The notes beneath the pieces are model-generated. The model was given only the letters and a program-made list of their open reading frames with translations, ran no database searches and was not told the origin of the DNA. A stretch of 64,000 nt of DNA, taken from CAG-103 sp905215475 (GTDB lineage: Bacteria > Bacillota > Clostridia > Oscillospirales > Oscillospiraceae). Positions 26,893-34,969 of the stretch are shown here, one piece after another. How positions within the stretch are numbered: the stretch's first letter is position 1; each line of letters opens with the position of its first letter. The translations under genes were made by a program, and so were the position numbers. The stretch is from NCBI GenBank assembly GCA_905215475.1, contig CAJMPW010000004.1, positions 1 through 64,000 on the forward strand, read 5' to 3'.

Positions 26893-27708
26893 TCATTCGG
26901 TCAGCCAGCGTGCACGCAGCGTCTCCCGCTCGGCCGCACCGACGCCGAGCGCCTGCGACAGGAAGGCATCCATGCTGCCGCAGCGCTGCGCAGCCGCATC
27001 GCGCGCGGCGGTCAGAAACTCCGCATCCGCGCTGTCAAACGTGCGGATCACGTCCCGCTCTGCCTCCGTGAGATCATAGTCCTTGACCGCCGTCAGCAGG
27101 CAGTCGGTCGTGGCGGCCATGCGCTCGTTCGTGATCAGATAGTTTTCCACGATGACCGGCCAGTCCACGCCCAGCGCCGTCAGCAGCAGCATCGTGCCGA
27201 CGCCGACGCGGTCCTTGCCCGCGGAGCAGTGGTAGAGCAGCGCCCCGTCCGTCTGTGCGAGCAGATGGGCAAAAAACTGCCGGTAGTGCGCGATCGAGTA
27301 GTCTTGCGTGACAAGGCTTCGGTACATCGCGCACATGAACGCCCGCTCCTTGCCCGCCATCGTTTTTGCGTGCGTGACAACGGCGGCGTAGGGGTCGGCG
27401 TGCTCCTCGCGCGTCAGCCCGGTCGCCGTCTGCTGCACGATCGGGCAGTGGATATAGCGCACGCCCGCAAGGACGCGGTCGGGCTTTTGCTCCCGCTCCA
27501 GATCGGTGCGAAAATCGACGACCGTGCGCAGCGGGAATTGGCTGAGCGTCTGTGCATCGGCATCCGTAATGCCTGCAAGCTCGCCGCTGCGCAGCAGCAC
27601 CCCTGCGCGCACCTTGCGCCCGTCCACCGTCGGCAGGCCGCCGAGGTCGCGCGCATTCGGCGCGCCGTGCAGCAGATAGCGCTCAGAGATCAAAGAGTTT
27701 CTTTCCAT
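26893..27708 (-). CDS. Tyrosine-protein phosphatase family protein (Y_phosphatase3)
   Basis: A 271-aa cysteine-based phosphatase. The P-loop signature HCSAGKDRVG (CX5R, about 160-170) is intact, and the upstream general-acid region and N-terminal NARDLGGLPT motif are typical of the LipA/Y_phosphatase3 family, which acts on phosphotyrosine or phosphoinositides. The start overlaps the end of tatD by 26 nt, so it is the last gene of the murD-yunB-ligA-nadE-tatD unit. The natural substrate is unknown. Confidence 0.85.
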   Translation of the reverse strand: MERNSLISERYLLHGAPNARDLGGLPTVDGRKVRAGVLLRSGELAGITDADAQTLSQFPLRTVVDFRTDLEREQKPDRVLAGVRYIHCPIVQQTATGLTREEHADPYAAVVTHAKTMAGKERAFMCAMYRSLVTQDYSIAHYRQFFAHLLAQTDGALLYHCSAGKDRVGVGTMLLLTALGVDWPVIVENYLITNERMAATTDCLLTAVKDYDLTEAERDVIRTFDSADAEFLTAARDAAAQRCGSMDAFLSQALGVGAAERETLRARWLTE

Positions 27709-28447
27709 TTTGCAGTGTTACCTCCGCGACTTGGTCTGCGGTTATGCCCTTGATCTGCGCGACACGCGCGGCGATGAACGGCAGGTTGCGTGAATCATTG
27801 CGCTTGCCGCGATTCGGCACGGGCGCGAGATAGGGGGAATCCGTTTCCAGCAGGATGCGCTCCACCGGGCAGGCGGCGATCACCTCGGGCGCTTTGGCGG
27901 CGTTTTTGTACGTGATCGGCCCGTCAAAGCCGAGATACCAGCCGCGGCGCAGCAGCTCATGCGCCATCTCCACGCTGCCGGAATAGCAGTGGAACACGCC
28001 GCGCAGCTGCGGATAGTCGCACACGATGCGCAGACTGTCGCCGTGCGCCTCGCGGTCATGCACGATGACCGGCAGATCCAGCTCGAGCGCAAGCTCCAGC
28101 TGCGCGCGGAACATCCGCTCCTGCTTCGCCTTTGTGGAGGCGTCCCAGTAATAGTCCAGCCCGATCTCGCCGATGGCGCAGACCTTCGGCTGCGCCGCCA
28201 GCGTGCGGATAAGCGCAAGGCTGCTGTCCGTCCAGCTGTCGGCCTCCTCCGGATGCCAGCCGACGGCGGCATAGACAAAATCATGCGCCTGTGCCAGCGC
28301 AACGGCACGCTCCGACGTGACGCCGCTGTCACCGGGGTCGACCACGAGCGCGACACCGCTCTCATGCACGGCGCGCAGCACCTCGTCACGGTCGGCGTTG
28401 AACTTTCCGCTGTCGTAATGCGCGTGGGTGTCAAAAAACCGTGTCAT
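27683..28447 (-). CDS. tatD: TatD-family metal-dependent deoxyribonuclease
   Basis: A 254-aa TIM-barrel hydrolase. Metal ligands appear in FDTHAHYD (HxH, residues 7-9), GEIGLDYYWD (Glu about 95), VIVHDRE and ETDSPYLAP (Asp about 207). Family members are DNA 3'-exonucleases and D-aminoacyl hydrolases. Its ATG overlaps the nadE stop, indicating translational coupling. Confidence 0.93.
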   Translation of the reverse strand: MTRFFDTHAHYDSGKFNADRDEVLRAVHESGVALVVDPGDSGVTSERAVALAQAHDFVYAAVGWHPEEADSWTDSSLALIRTLAAQPKVCAIGEIGLDYYWDASTKAKQERMFRAQLELALELDLPVIVHDREAHGDSLRIVCDYPQLRGVFHCYSGSVEMAHELLRRGWYLGFDGPITYKNAAKAPEVIAACPVERILLETDSPYLAPVPNRGKRNDSRNLPFIAARVAQIKGITADQVAEVTLQNGKKLFDL

Positions 28448-29175
28448 TCGGCGTGATAGGTCGCGGCCGGGCGGCGCTTGTGCTCGCTGCGGCTATGGTA
28501 GCGGTCGATGATGGCCTTGTCGTGCTCGTTGGCCTCGCCGGTGAGGATGTACTTGTCGATGGCGGCATAGCTCACGCCCATCTCCTGCTCGTCCGTCTGT
28601 CCCTCGAAAAGCCCGGCAGACGGCGCCTTGCGGATGATGTTTTCCGGCGCGTGCAGCCACGTCAGGAATTCATAGATCTCCGTCACGGTCAGGTCGGCAA
28701 TGGGGTTAAAGTCATACGCACCGTCGCCCCACTTTGTGAAGTAGCCCATATAGGCCTCGCTGCGGTTGCCCGTCCCGGCGACGAGACGCCCCTCTGCCGC
28801 GCCGATCGTGTAGAGCGTGAGCATACGCAGACGCGGCGCGATGTTCGCCGTCGCCATCTGGTTGAGCGTCGTGACGGCGGAGACCGTCTGCATGACAAGC
28901 TCCTTTTCCGCCGTGAGGTCGACCGTGCGCGTCTCGATATTGAACTGCTCGGCCACGGCCAGACCGTCGCTCATGTCCTCGCCGAAGTTGCGCTTGGACG
29001 CGCACGGCATTATGATGCCGACCGTATTGTCACACGCCGCCTTGCAGAGAATGCCGACAAGCGCGCTGTCTTTGCCGCCGCTGTTGCCGTAGATGATGCC
29101 CTGCGCGCCGCTGCTCTTGAGCAGGTCGCGGATAAAGGCCACGCGGTTTTCAAATTCTTTTGCATAATCTCGCAT
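28444..29175 (-). CDS. nadE: NAD+ synthase (ammonia-dependent type)
   Basis: A 243-aa enzyme amidating deamido-NAD. The P-loop is IIYGNSGGKDSALVG (about 28-42), and AGTGNRSEAYMGYFTKWGDG (about 145) is the conserved NaAD/ammonia site. It lacks a nitrilase/glutaminase domain, so it uses free ammonia or a separate amidase. GGAGG precedes the ATG. It lies between ligA, which consumes NAD, and tatD. Confidence 0.95.
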   Translation of the reverse strand: MRDYAKEFENRVAFIRDLLKSSGAQGIIYGNSGGKDSALVGILCKAACDNTVGIIMPCASKRNFGEDMSDGLAVAEQFNIETRTVDLTAEKELVMQTVSAVTTLNQMATANIAPRLRMLTLYTIGAAEGRLVAGTGNRSEAYMGYFTKWGDGAYDFNPIADLTVTEIYEFLTWLHAPENIIRKAPSAGLFEGQTDEQEMGVSYAAIDKYILTGEANEHDKAIIDRYHSRSEHKRRPAATYHAE

Positions 29176-29196
29176 GATGATTCCTCCGTTTCGTCG

Positions 29197-31176
29197 TTAT
29201 TCCCGGATCATGTCCAGGAATTCTGCTTCCGTAATGATCGGCGTGCCGAGCGTAAGCGCCTTCTGGTACTTTGAGCCGGTGTTCTCCCCGGCCAGCAGAT
29301 AGGACGTTTTTTTCGACACAGATGAACTGGTTTTGCCGCCGAAGCGCTCAATAATAGCGCCAGCCTCGTCACGGCTGAAGTGCTCGAGCGCGCCGGTGAG
29401 CACGAACGTCTTGCCCGCGAAGCGGTGGTCAACGACCTGCTCCTTGGACTCAAAGCTGACGCCGGCCGCGCGCAGCAGACGCAGCTGGTGCTGCGACTGG
29501 GGATTTTCAAACCACGCGCGCAGATACGCCGCCGTCGTCGGTCCGACGTCGGGAATGGCCATGAGCTCGTCCTCCGTCGCCGCCATGAGCTTGTCGAGCG
29601 TGCCGAAGTGCATCGCCAGCACCTTGGCCGCCTTCTGCCCCACCTGCCGGATGCCGAACGCGCACAGCAGACGCGCCATGCCCGCATCCTTACTCTTTTC
29701 AATGGCTGCGATGAGGTTTTCGGCCGATTTTTTGCCCATATGATCCAGCGCCGCGACCGCCTGCGGCTCGAGGGAATACAGCTCCGCCGGTGAGCGCACG
29801 AGGCCCGAATCGATCAGCGACTGGCACAGCGAGATGCCGAGCCCGTCAATGTCCATTGCCTCGCGCGAGGCAAAGTGCGCAATGTTGCGCAGCCGCTGCG
29901 CCGGGCACTCCGCACCCGTGCAGCGCAGGGCAGCGCCGTCCGGATCGCGCACGACCGGCGCACCGCACTCGGGGCAGGTATCCGGCATACGAAACGGCAC
30001 CGTGCCCTCCGGACGCTTTTCGCGCACAACGGAGAGAATCTCGGGGATGATCTCCCCCGCCTTCTGCACGAGAACCGTGTCGCCGATGCGCAGGTCGAGG
30101 TTGTCGATGAAGTCCTGATTGTGCAGCGTGGCATTCGTAACGGTCGTCCCTGCCAGGCGCACCGGCTCGATGACCGCCTTCGGCGTGAGCACGCCCGTGC
30201 GCCCGACCTGCACGACGATGTCGCGCACGCGGCTCTCCTTTTTCTCCGGCGGGTACTTATACGCCACCGCCCAGCGCGGGAATTTCGCCGTGCTGCCGAG
30301 ATACTGCCGCTGCGCAAGGTCGTTGATCTTGATGACCGCACCGTCGATATCGAACGGGAACGTCTCGCGGTTGTCACCGATCCAGTCGATACGCGCGCAG
30401 CAGGCGTCAAGCGTCTCGCAGCGCCGGTACGGCACGACCGGGAAGCCGAGCGACGCCAGATAGTCAAGCGTCTGCGCATGGGTGGCAAACGTGCGGTCGC
30501 TGTCATACTGGAGGTTGAAGATGATGATGTCGAGCTTGCGCGCCGCCGCGACCTTCGGATCCTGCTGGCGCACAGAGCCCGCCGCGGCGTTGCGCGGGTT
30601 TGCCAGCAGCGGCTGCTCAAGCAGCTCGCGCTCGGCATTGAGCTGCGCAAACACAGCGTGCGACATATAGACCTCGCCGCGCACGATGAGCTTTGCGGGC
30701 GCATTTTCAAGCGTCAGCGGCAGGTTTCGCAGCGTGCGCAGATTTTCCGTCACGTCCTCGCCGGTGACACCGTCGCCGCGCGTCGCGCCGCGCACGAACA
30801 CACCGTTTTCATACTCGAGCGACATGGACAGACCGTCGATCTTCGGCTCGACAGAGTAATCATGCGCCTGCGTGAGCGCGGTGTCCATGCGCGCGCCGAA
30901 CGCGCGCAGCTCATCAAACGAGAACACATCCTGCAAGCTCTCGAGCGGCACCTGATGGTGCACCTGCGCGAAGGTGTTGAGCGCGTAGCCGCCGACGTGC
31001 TGCGTCGGCGAATCGGGCGAGGCGTACTCCGGGTGCGCCGCCTCGAGCTCCTCCAGTCTGCGCAGGAGCGCGTCATATTCAAAGTCGCTGATCTCGGGCG
31101 CGTCCTTCACATAGTAGAGAAAGTTTGCGTGCTCCAGCCGGCGGCGCAGCGCCAGGATTTCTTCATGTACGTCCAT
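29197..31176 (-). CDS. ligA: NAD-dependent DNA ligase
   Basis: A 659-aa replicative and repair ligase. Domain order: Ia NMN-binding (FEYDALLRRLEELE), adenylation (catalytic Lys in VEPKIDGLSM, about 110), OB-fold, C4 zinc finger (CPECGAP...CTGAECPAQ, about 395-420), HhH and a C-terminal BRCT domain (about 580-659). The ATG at 31176 with GGAG 8 nt upstream was chosen; an in-frame extension overlaps yunB. It is 5 nt from yunB. Confidence 0.97.
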   Translation of the reverse strand: MDVHEEILALRRRLEHANFLYYVKDAPEISDFEYDALLRRLEELEAAHPEYASPDSPTQHVGGYALNTFAQVHHQVPLESLQDVFSFDELRAFGARMDTALTQAHDYSVEPKIDGLSMSLEYENGVFVRGATRGDGVTGEDVTENLRTLRNLPLTLENAPAKLIVRGEVYMSHAVFAQLNAERELLEQPLLANPRNAAAGSVRQQDPKVAAARKLDIIIFNLQYDSDRTFATHAQTLDYLASLGFPVVPYRRCETLDACCARIDWIGDNRETFPFDIDGAVIKINDLAQRQYLGSTAKFPRWAVAYKYPPEKKESRVRDIVVQVGRTGVLTPKAVIEPVRLAGTTVTNATLHNQDFIDNLDLRIGDTVLVQKAGEIIPEILSVVREKRPEGTVPFRMPDTCPECGAPVVRDPDGAALRCTGAECPAQRLRNIAHFASREAMDIDGLGISLCQSLIDSGLVRSPAELYSLEPQAVAALDHMGKKSAENLIAAIEKSKDAGMARLLCAFGIRQVGQKAAKVLAMHFGTLDKLMAATEDELMAIPDVGPTTAAYLRAWFENPQSQHQLRLLRAAGVSFESKEQVVDHRFAGKTFVLTGALEHFSRDEAGAIIERFGGKTSSSVSKKTSYLLAGENTGSKYQKALTLGTPIITEAEFLDMIRE

Positions 31177-31181
31177 AGTCA

Positions 31182-31823
31182 TTACTCCACTTCCACATAC
31201 GTCTGGGGCACTTTGCCGACGATGACCGTCTCGGCCAACAGCGCTTGCGTGCCCACGGTCTGCGTCTGGTGCGCCCACGGCACCAGAATGTCCAGATCCA
31301 TGTTGATATCGAGGTATAGCTGATATTTGCTCTGATTGATCGCAGCCGACATGAGCTCGTTGCGATAGCGCACGTCCGACGTTGTCAGCACAAGGATGCG
31401 CACCGGCAGCGGCAGCTTGAGACCGGGCAGAAAATTCACGCCGATGAGCGTCTCAAGCGGGATGTCGAGCTCGATCTGCCCGTCATCACCGTCCATCATG
31501 CGCTCAAGCACGAGCGAGGCAACCTGCCCCACGCGCTCGGCGTCGATGCTCACGGCCGTGATCGTCCCGTCCGCGTCTGTGCGGTAGGTATAGTATTCGC
31601 CGCGCACCTGCGCCATGGACGCACGGACGGCGGTGTTGATCTTCAGCTGCATGAGATCGCAGGCGGCGTTCACGGCAAGCTGCGTGATGAGCTGCAGCAC
31701 CGTCACGGTCACATACGCGGCGCTGCCAAGCACAGCCAGGGCCAGCAGCAGCGCCGCCACGCTGCGCTTCAAGCGCGGCGGACGATGGGCAGCCGGACGC
31801 CAACGGCGAGACGCACGGATCAT
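31182..31823 (-). CDS. yunB: Sporulation protein YunB
   Basis: A 213-aa protein with one N-terminal transmembrane helix (SVAALLLALAVLGSAAYVTV, about 22-41) after a basic head, then an extracytoplasmic domain. The region LETLIGVNFLPGLKLPLPVR is characteristic of YunB, a sigma-E-controlled protein needed for efficient sporulation. The ATG at 31823 follows GGGGGGAG. Its location between murD and ligA places a sporulation gene inside a cell-wall/DNA-maintenance unit. Confidence 0.85.
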   Translation of the reverse strand: MIRASRRWRPAAHRPPRLKRSVAALLLALAVLGSAAYVTVTVLQLITQLAVNAACDLMQLKINTAVRASMAQVRGEYYTYRTDADGTITAVSIDAERVGQVASLVLERMMDGDDGQIELDIPLETLIGVNFLPGLKLPLPVRILVLTTSDVRYRNELMSAAINQSKYQLYLDINMDLDILVPWAHQTQTVGTQALLAETVIVGKVPQTYVEVE

Positions 31824-31870
31824 AGCACTCCCCCCTGCCATGCTATGCAGGCGGGGCGCGGTCCATGCAT

Positions 31871-33253
31871 TTATTGCAGACTTTCCACGATGGCGCGGAA
31901 GGTATCGCCGCGCTCGGCAAAGTTTTTGAAGAAGTCAAACGACGAGCACGCCGGTGAAAGCGTCACGGTGTCGCCCGGCTGCGCGAGACGGTACGCCGTC
32001 TCGACCGCCGCGCGAAAATCCGGCGCTTCAACGAGCGGCAGCTTTCCCGGGTCATAGAATTTCGAGCCACGGATGGCCGCCGCGATGCGCTGCGCCGTCT
32101 CACCGACGACGACCGCCGCCTTTGCGTGCAGGCAGACCTCGTCGCCCAGCTCGTCAAACGGGATGTGCTTATCATGCCCGCCGAGAATGATGACCGGCGG
32201 CTTCGGCAGCGCGTGCAGCCCCGCGATCGTGCGCGTGGGGCTCGAGGCGATGGAGTCGTTGATGAACGTGATGCCGTTGAGCTCGCGGATGCGCTCCATG
32301 CGGTGCGCAACGCCTGCAAAGCTGCGCGCGACCTGCACGCACGCCGCCTGACCGACCAGGCCGTCAGTCGCGGCAAAGGCGGCCATGTAGTTTTCCACGT
32401 TGTGCGCGCCGGGAATGCGGATATCCGAAACATCGATCAGCTTCTCCGCCTTGCCGCCGTGGGCGCGATAAATGACACCGTCCGAGCAGTAGACGCCGTT
32501 TTCCACCGGACCGACGCTGCTGAAATAGCGCACGCTGCCCGGCGCTTCGGCCGCAAAGTGCGGCGTGTGCGAATCCTTGGCATTGAGTACGAGGACATCG
32601 TCGGAGCACTGGCCGCGGTAAATGCTGCACTTGGCCGACACATAGTCCTCCAGATCCGGATGCACATCCAGATGGTTGGGCGAAATGTTTGTGATGATGG
32701 CCACATCCGGCGCACAGTGCATACTGTGCAGCTGGAAGCTGCTGAGCTCGAGCACGGCAAAATCGTCCGGCCGGATGTCCGCGATGCGGTCAAACAGCGG
32801 TGTGCCGATGTTGCCGCCGAGGTGCACGGTGTATCCCTGCGCACGCAGAAGCTCCGCCGTGATGGTCGAGGTCGTGGTCTTGCCGTCGCTGCCGGTGATG
32901 GCAAGGATGCGGCAGGGGCAGAGATTGCAGAACGCCTCCATCTCGGAGGTGAGGATCGCGCCGTTTTGCGCAGCCTTGCGCAGCTGCGGCACAATGGGCA
33001 GCACGCCCGGCGTGCGGAAGATCACATCAAAGTCCAGATGCTCGAGATAGTCCGCGCCAAGGGCAAATTTCGCGCCCTGCGCCGCGGCCTCATCCCCGGC
33101 CGCGCCGAGCTGCGCGCGCTCGCGCCGGTCGCACACGGTCACGTCACAGCCGTTGCGCAGCAACACACGCACGAGCGGCTGATTGCTCACGCCGAAGCCG
33201 ATAACACCGATGCGCTTGTCGCGCAGGTAGTTGATATAATCCGAAAAGGTCAT
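31871..33253 (-). CDS. murD: UDP-N-acetylmuramoylalanine--D-glutamate ligase
   Basis: A 460-aa peptidoglycan precursor ligase. The N-terminal Rossmann domain is RIGVIGFGVSNQPLVRVLL, the ATP loop ITGSDGKTTTSTI (about 115) is followed by LELSSFQLHSM (about 160), and C-terminal SPACSSFDFFKNFAERGD is the conserved MurD ending. AAAGGAG precedes the ATG. It starts a likely operon running to the phosphatase gene, with a promoter at 33293-33321. Confidence 0.97.
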   Translation of the reverse strand: MTFSDYINYLRDKRIGVIGFGVSNQPLVRVLLRNGCDVTVCDRRERAQLGAAGDEAAAQGAKFALGADYLEHLDFDVIFRTPGVLPIVPQLRKAAQNGAILTSEMEAFCNLCPCRILAITGSDGKTTTSTITAELLRAQGYTVHLGGNIGTPLFDRIADIRPDDFAVLELSSFQLHSMHCAPDVAIITNISPNHLDVHPDLEDYVSAKCSIYRGQCSDDVLVLNAKDSHTPHFAAEAPGSVRYFSSVGPVENGVYCSDGVIYRAHGGKAEKLIDVSDIRIPGAHNVENYMAAFAATDGLVGQAACVQVARSFAGVAHRMERIRELNGITFINDSIASSPTRTIAGLHALPKPPVIILGGHDKHIPFDELGDEVCLHAKAAVVVGETAQRIAAAIRGSKFYDPGKLPLVEAPDFRAAVETAYRLAQPGDTVTLSPACSSFDFFKNFAERGDTFRAIVESLQ

Positions 33254-33292
33254 GCAGACACTCCTTTTTGAGAAAAAGAATCATATAAAGCG

Positions 33293-33321
33293 ATTATACC
33301 GCCCATTTGACGCGATTACAA
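33293..33321 (-). promoter_or_regulatory. murD operon promoter
   Basis: TTGTAA (33316-33321), a 17-nt spacer and TATAAT (33293-33298) on the minus strand, divergent from the rnpB promoter. Confidence 0.75.
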
Positions 33322-33342
33322 GAAAATAAATCGCCGCAGCGC

Positions 33343-33371
33343 TTGACGTACTGCGGCAGGATGTGTAAAAT
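33343..33371 (+). promoter_or_regulatory. rnpB promoter
   Basis: TTGACG (33343-33348), a 17-nt spacer and TAAAAT (33366-33371), placing the start within a few bases of the RNA's P1 helix. Confidence 0.8.
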
Positions 33372-33375
33372 AGTC

Positions 33376-33719
33376 GGGCGAGTGAGCCGGACAGCCGCGG
33401 GCACGAGCCGAAAGGCTGTGCGTGAGGAAAGTCCGGGCTCCGCAGGGCAAGGATAACGGGTAACACCCGCCAGGGGCGACCCTCGGACAAGTGCAACAGA
33501 AAGATACCGCCCGAGCGATCGGGTAAGGGTGGAAAAGTGAGGTAAGAGCTCACTCGCCGGCTGGAGACAGTGCGGCGCTGTAAACTCTATCCGGAGCAAC
33601 ACCGCGGAGGGACATATGGCCTGCCCGGCCGTCCCATGGAGGTGGCTGGAACGCATCGGCAACGGTGCGTCTAGATAGATGGCTGTCGATTACAGAACCC
33701 GGCTTATAGGCTCACTCGC
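33376..33719 (+). ncRNA. rnpB: RNase P RNA, bacterial class A
   Basis: The catalytic RNA that matures tRNA 5' ends. The P1 helix pairs CGAGTGAGCC (33379-33388) with GGCTCACTCG (33709-33718). Conserved blocks include GAGGAAAGTCCGGGCTCC, ACAGAAAGATACCGCC, AGGTAAGAGCTCAC, and the 3' block AGATGGCTGTCGATTACAGA reading into ACCCGGCTTATAGG. The length of about 344 nt is normal. The terminator at 33724-33753 follows immediately and is also the left flank of repeat copy B. Confidence 0.97.
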
Positions 33720-33723
33720 AATT

Positions 33724-33753
33724 GCAAGACCCCGCCATCCGGCGGGGTCTTGC
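33724..33753 (+). terminator. rnpB terminator, left flank of repeat copy B
   Basis: A perfect 13-bp stem GCAAGACCCCGCC/GGCGGGGTCTTGC with loop ATCC. A 29/30 identical copy in the same orientation lies at 33958-33987, across the repeat. Confidence 0.9.
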
Positions 33754-33952
33754 TCAGCTCGTCAAAGAACCTCGTAGAGTTTCGCCGCCGCAGCGGCGAA
33801 AGAAAGACCAATTATTTTCTTCGGCGACATGTGCGGCGAAGAAAATACTTCTCGGCCTGCAAACGTGCGAACTGTCCGCATCCGGCGGACAGCGAGTGCG
33901 ATGCAGTCAGGCCGCAAACCTCTTTGTCAAAAAAGTAGTACTTTTTTGACAG
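33754..33952 (-). repeat. Dispersed structured repeat, copy B (inverted)
   Basis: The same element as copies A, C, D and E but on the minus strand. Its terminal palindrome (33926-33950) has arms GTCAAAAAAGTA and TACTTTTTTGAC: one extra A in one arm is matched by one extra T in the other, so pairing is kept. It also keeps the CTGTCCGC/GCGGACAG hairpin, the TTTTCTTCG/CGAAGAAAA stem and the TTTCGCCGC/GCGGCGAAA stem. Confidence 0.9.
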
Positions 33953-33957
33953 TATCT

Positions 33958-33987
33958 GCAGGACCCCGCCATCCGGCGGGGTCTTGC
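33958..33987 (+). terminator. Duplicated rnpB-type terminator, right flank of repeat copy B
   Basis: GCAGGACCCCGCC/GGCGGGGTCTTGC with loop ATCC, nearly identical and parallel to 33724-33753. It lies upstream of the HD-domain gene, where no transcript other than readthrough from rnpB needs terminating. Confidence 0.8.
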
Positions 33988-34083
33988 TGTTGCCGCAAAA
34001 GTGCCGTTGCGCTGCGGGCGCGCGCCTGCTACAATAGATATACGGCGCACACCGCCGATATTCGTCATACGGAGGCTGGGCAT

Positions 34084-34515
34084 ATGTACTACTCGCAGCT
34101 CGTAAAAACAGCGTGCAGCATCCTGTTTCAGGCGCACAGGGACGATCTCGACAAGGGCGGCTACCCTTACGTGTTCCACCCGTTTTATCTCGCCACGCAG
34201 ATGGACGACGAAGCATCGACGTGCGCTGCGCTGCTGCACGACGTGATCGAGGATCACGGGGATCTGTACTCCTTCGCGGATCTGGAACGCGCCGGATTTC
34301 CCGCGTCCGTGCTCGATGCGCTCCGGCTGCTGACGCACGCCAAGGGCGTGCCCTATATGGACTACGTGCAGGCGCTGGCGAAAAATCCGATCGCGCGCAA
34401 GGTCAAGTGCGCCGACCTGCGGCACAACCTCGACACCCGGCGGATCGACGGCGCTGCGCCCGCAAAAAAGGACACCTATCTGCAGGCGCTGGCCTATCTG
34501 GAGAAAACGGAATAA
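34084..34515 (+). CDS. HD-domain phosphohydrolase-like protein ((p)ppGpp hydrolase fold)
   Basis: A 143-aa HD protein. His in YVFHPFYLAT (about 33), the HD pair in AALLHDVIEDHGD (about 53-54) and Asp in VKCADLRHNLDTRR (about 107) match the metal site of the SpoT/Mesh1 hydrolase domain. It lacks the synthetase, TGS and ACT domains of long RSH proteins, so it is at most a small alarmone hydrolase. GGAGG lies 8 nt upstream. A terminator follows at 34521. Confidence 0.8.
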   Translation: MYYSQLVKTACSILFQAHRDDLDKGGYPYVFHPFYLATQMDDEASTCAALLHDVIEDHGDLYSFADLERAGFPASVLDALRLLTHAKGVPYMDYVQALAKNPIARKVKCADLRHNLDTRRIDGAAPAKKDTYLQALAYLEKTE

Positions 34516-34520
34516 CAAAC

Positions 34521-34551
34521 AGCGCCGGACGGGTCTGCCCCGTCCGGCGCT
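34521..34551 (+). terminator. Terminator of the HD-domain gene
   Basis: Arms GCGCCGGACGGG and CCCGTCCGGCGC with a 5-nt loop. Confidence 0.7.
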
Positions 34552-34585
34552 GCGGTTTCATTCGGCACGCAAAAGGATCAGAAAA

Positions 34586-34618
34586 AGAAAAAACCTGTAA
34601 CCGCAGCGGTTACAGGTT
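34586..34618 (-). terminator. Terminator of the tRNA-Asp/tRNA-Thr unit
   Basis: Arms AACCTGTAACCG and CGGTTACAGGTT with a 3-nt loop, followed on the minus strand by TTTTTTC. Confidence 0.85.
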
Positions 34619-34624
34619 ATTTTC

Positions 34625-34700
<76 letters not shown>

Positions 34701-34732
34701 ATACAAATCCCGCGGAGCTTTCGCTCCGCGGG

Positions 34733-34809
34733 TGGCGACCGAGAAGGGACTTGAACCCTCGACCTCTAGCGTGACAGGCTAGCGTTCTAACCGACTGAAC
34801 TACTCGGCC
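34733..34809 (-). tRNA. tRNA-Asp (anticodon GTC)
   Basis: A 77-nt cloverleaf with CCA. The acceptor is GGCCGAG/CTCGGTC (with G-U), the anticodon loop CTGTCAC has anticodon GTC, and the T-arm is GAGGGTTCAAGTCCCTTC. It is first in a two-tRNA transcript. Confidence 0.97.
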
Positions 34810-34830
34810 TCGTCGCCTCAGCGCTTGTTT

Positions 34831-34859
34831 AATATACCAGACGAATCGACCGGTGTCAA
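34831..34859 (-). promoter_or_regulatory. tRNA-Asp/Thr promoter
   Basis: TTGACA (34854-34859), a 17-nt spacer and TATATT (34831-34836) on the minus strand. Confidence 0.85.
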
Positions 34860-34920
34860 GTAATTTTTGAAAAAATTTTCGGTGATTTTCATTTTTCCGC
34901 TCCGGCCGGTTTTCCGGGCG

Positions 34921-34957
34921 CAAAAAATGTCTCCCGGGCAGCATCGCCCGGGAGACA
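34921..34957 (-). terminator. Terminator of the secreted repeat-protein gene
   Basis: Arms GTCTCCCGGGC and GCCCGGGAGAC with a 6-nt loop, then ATTTTTTG on the minus strand. Confidence 0.85.
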
Positions 34958-34969
34958 AACGTGGGAAAA

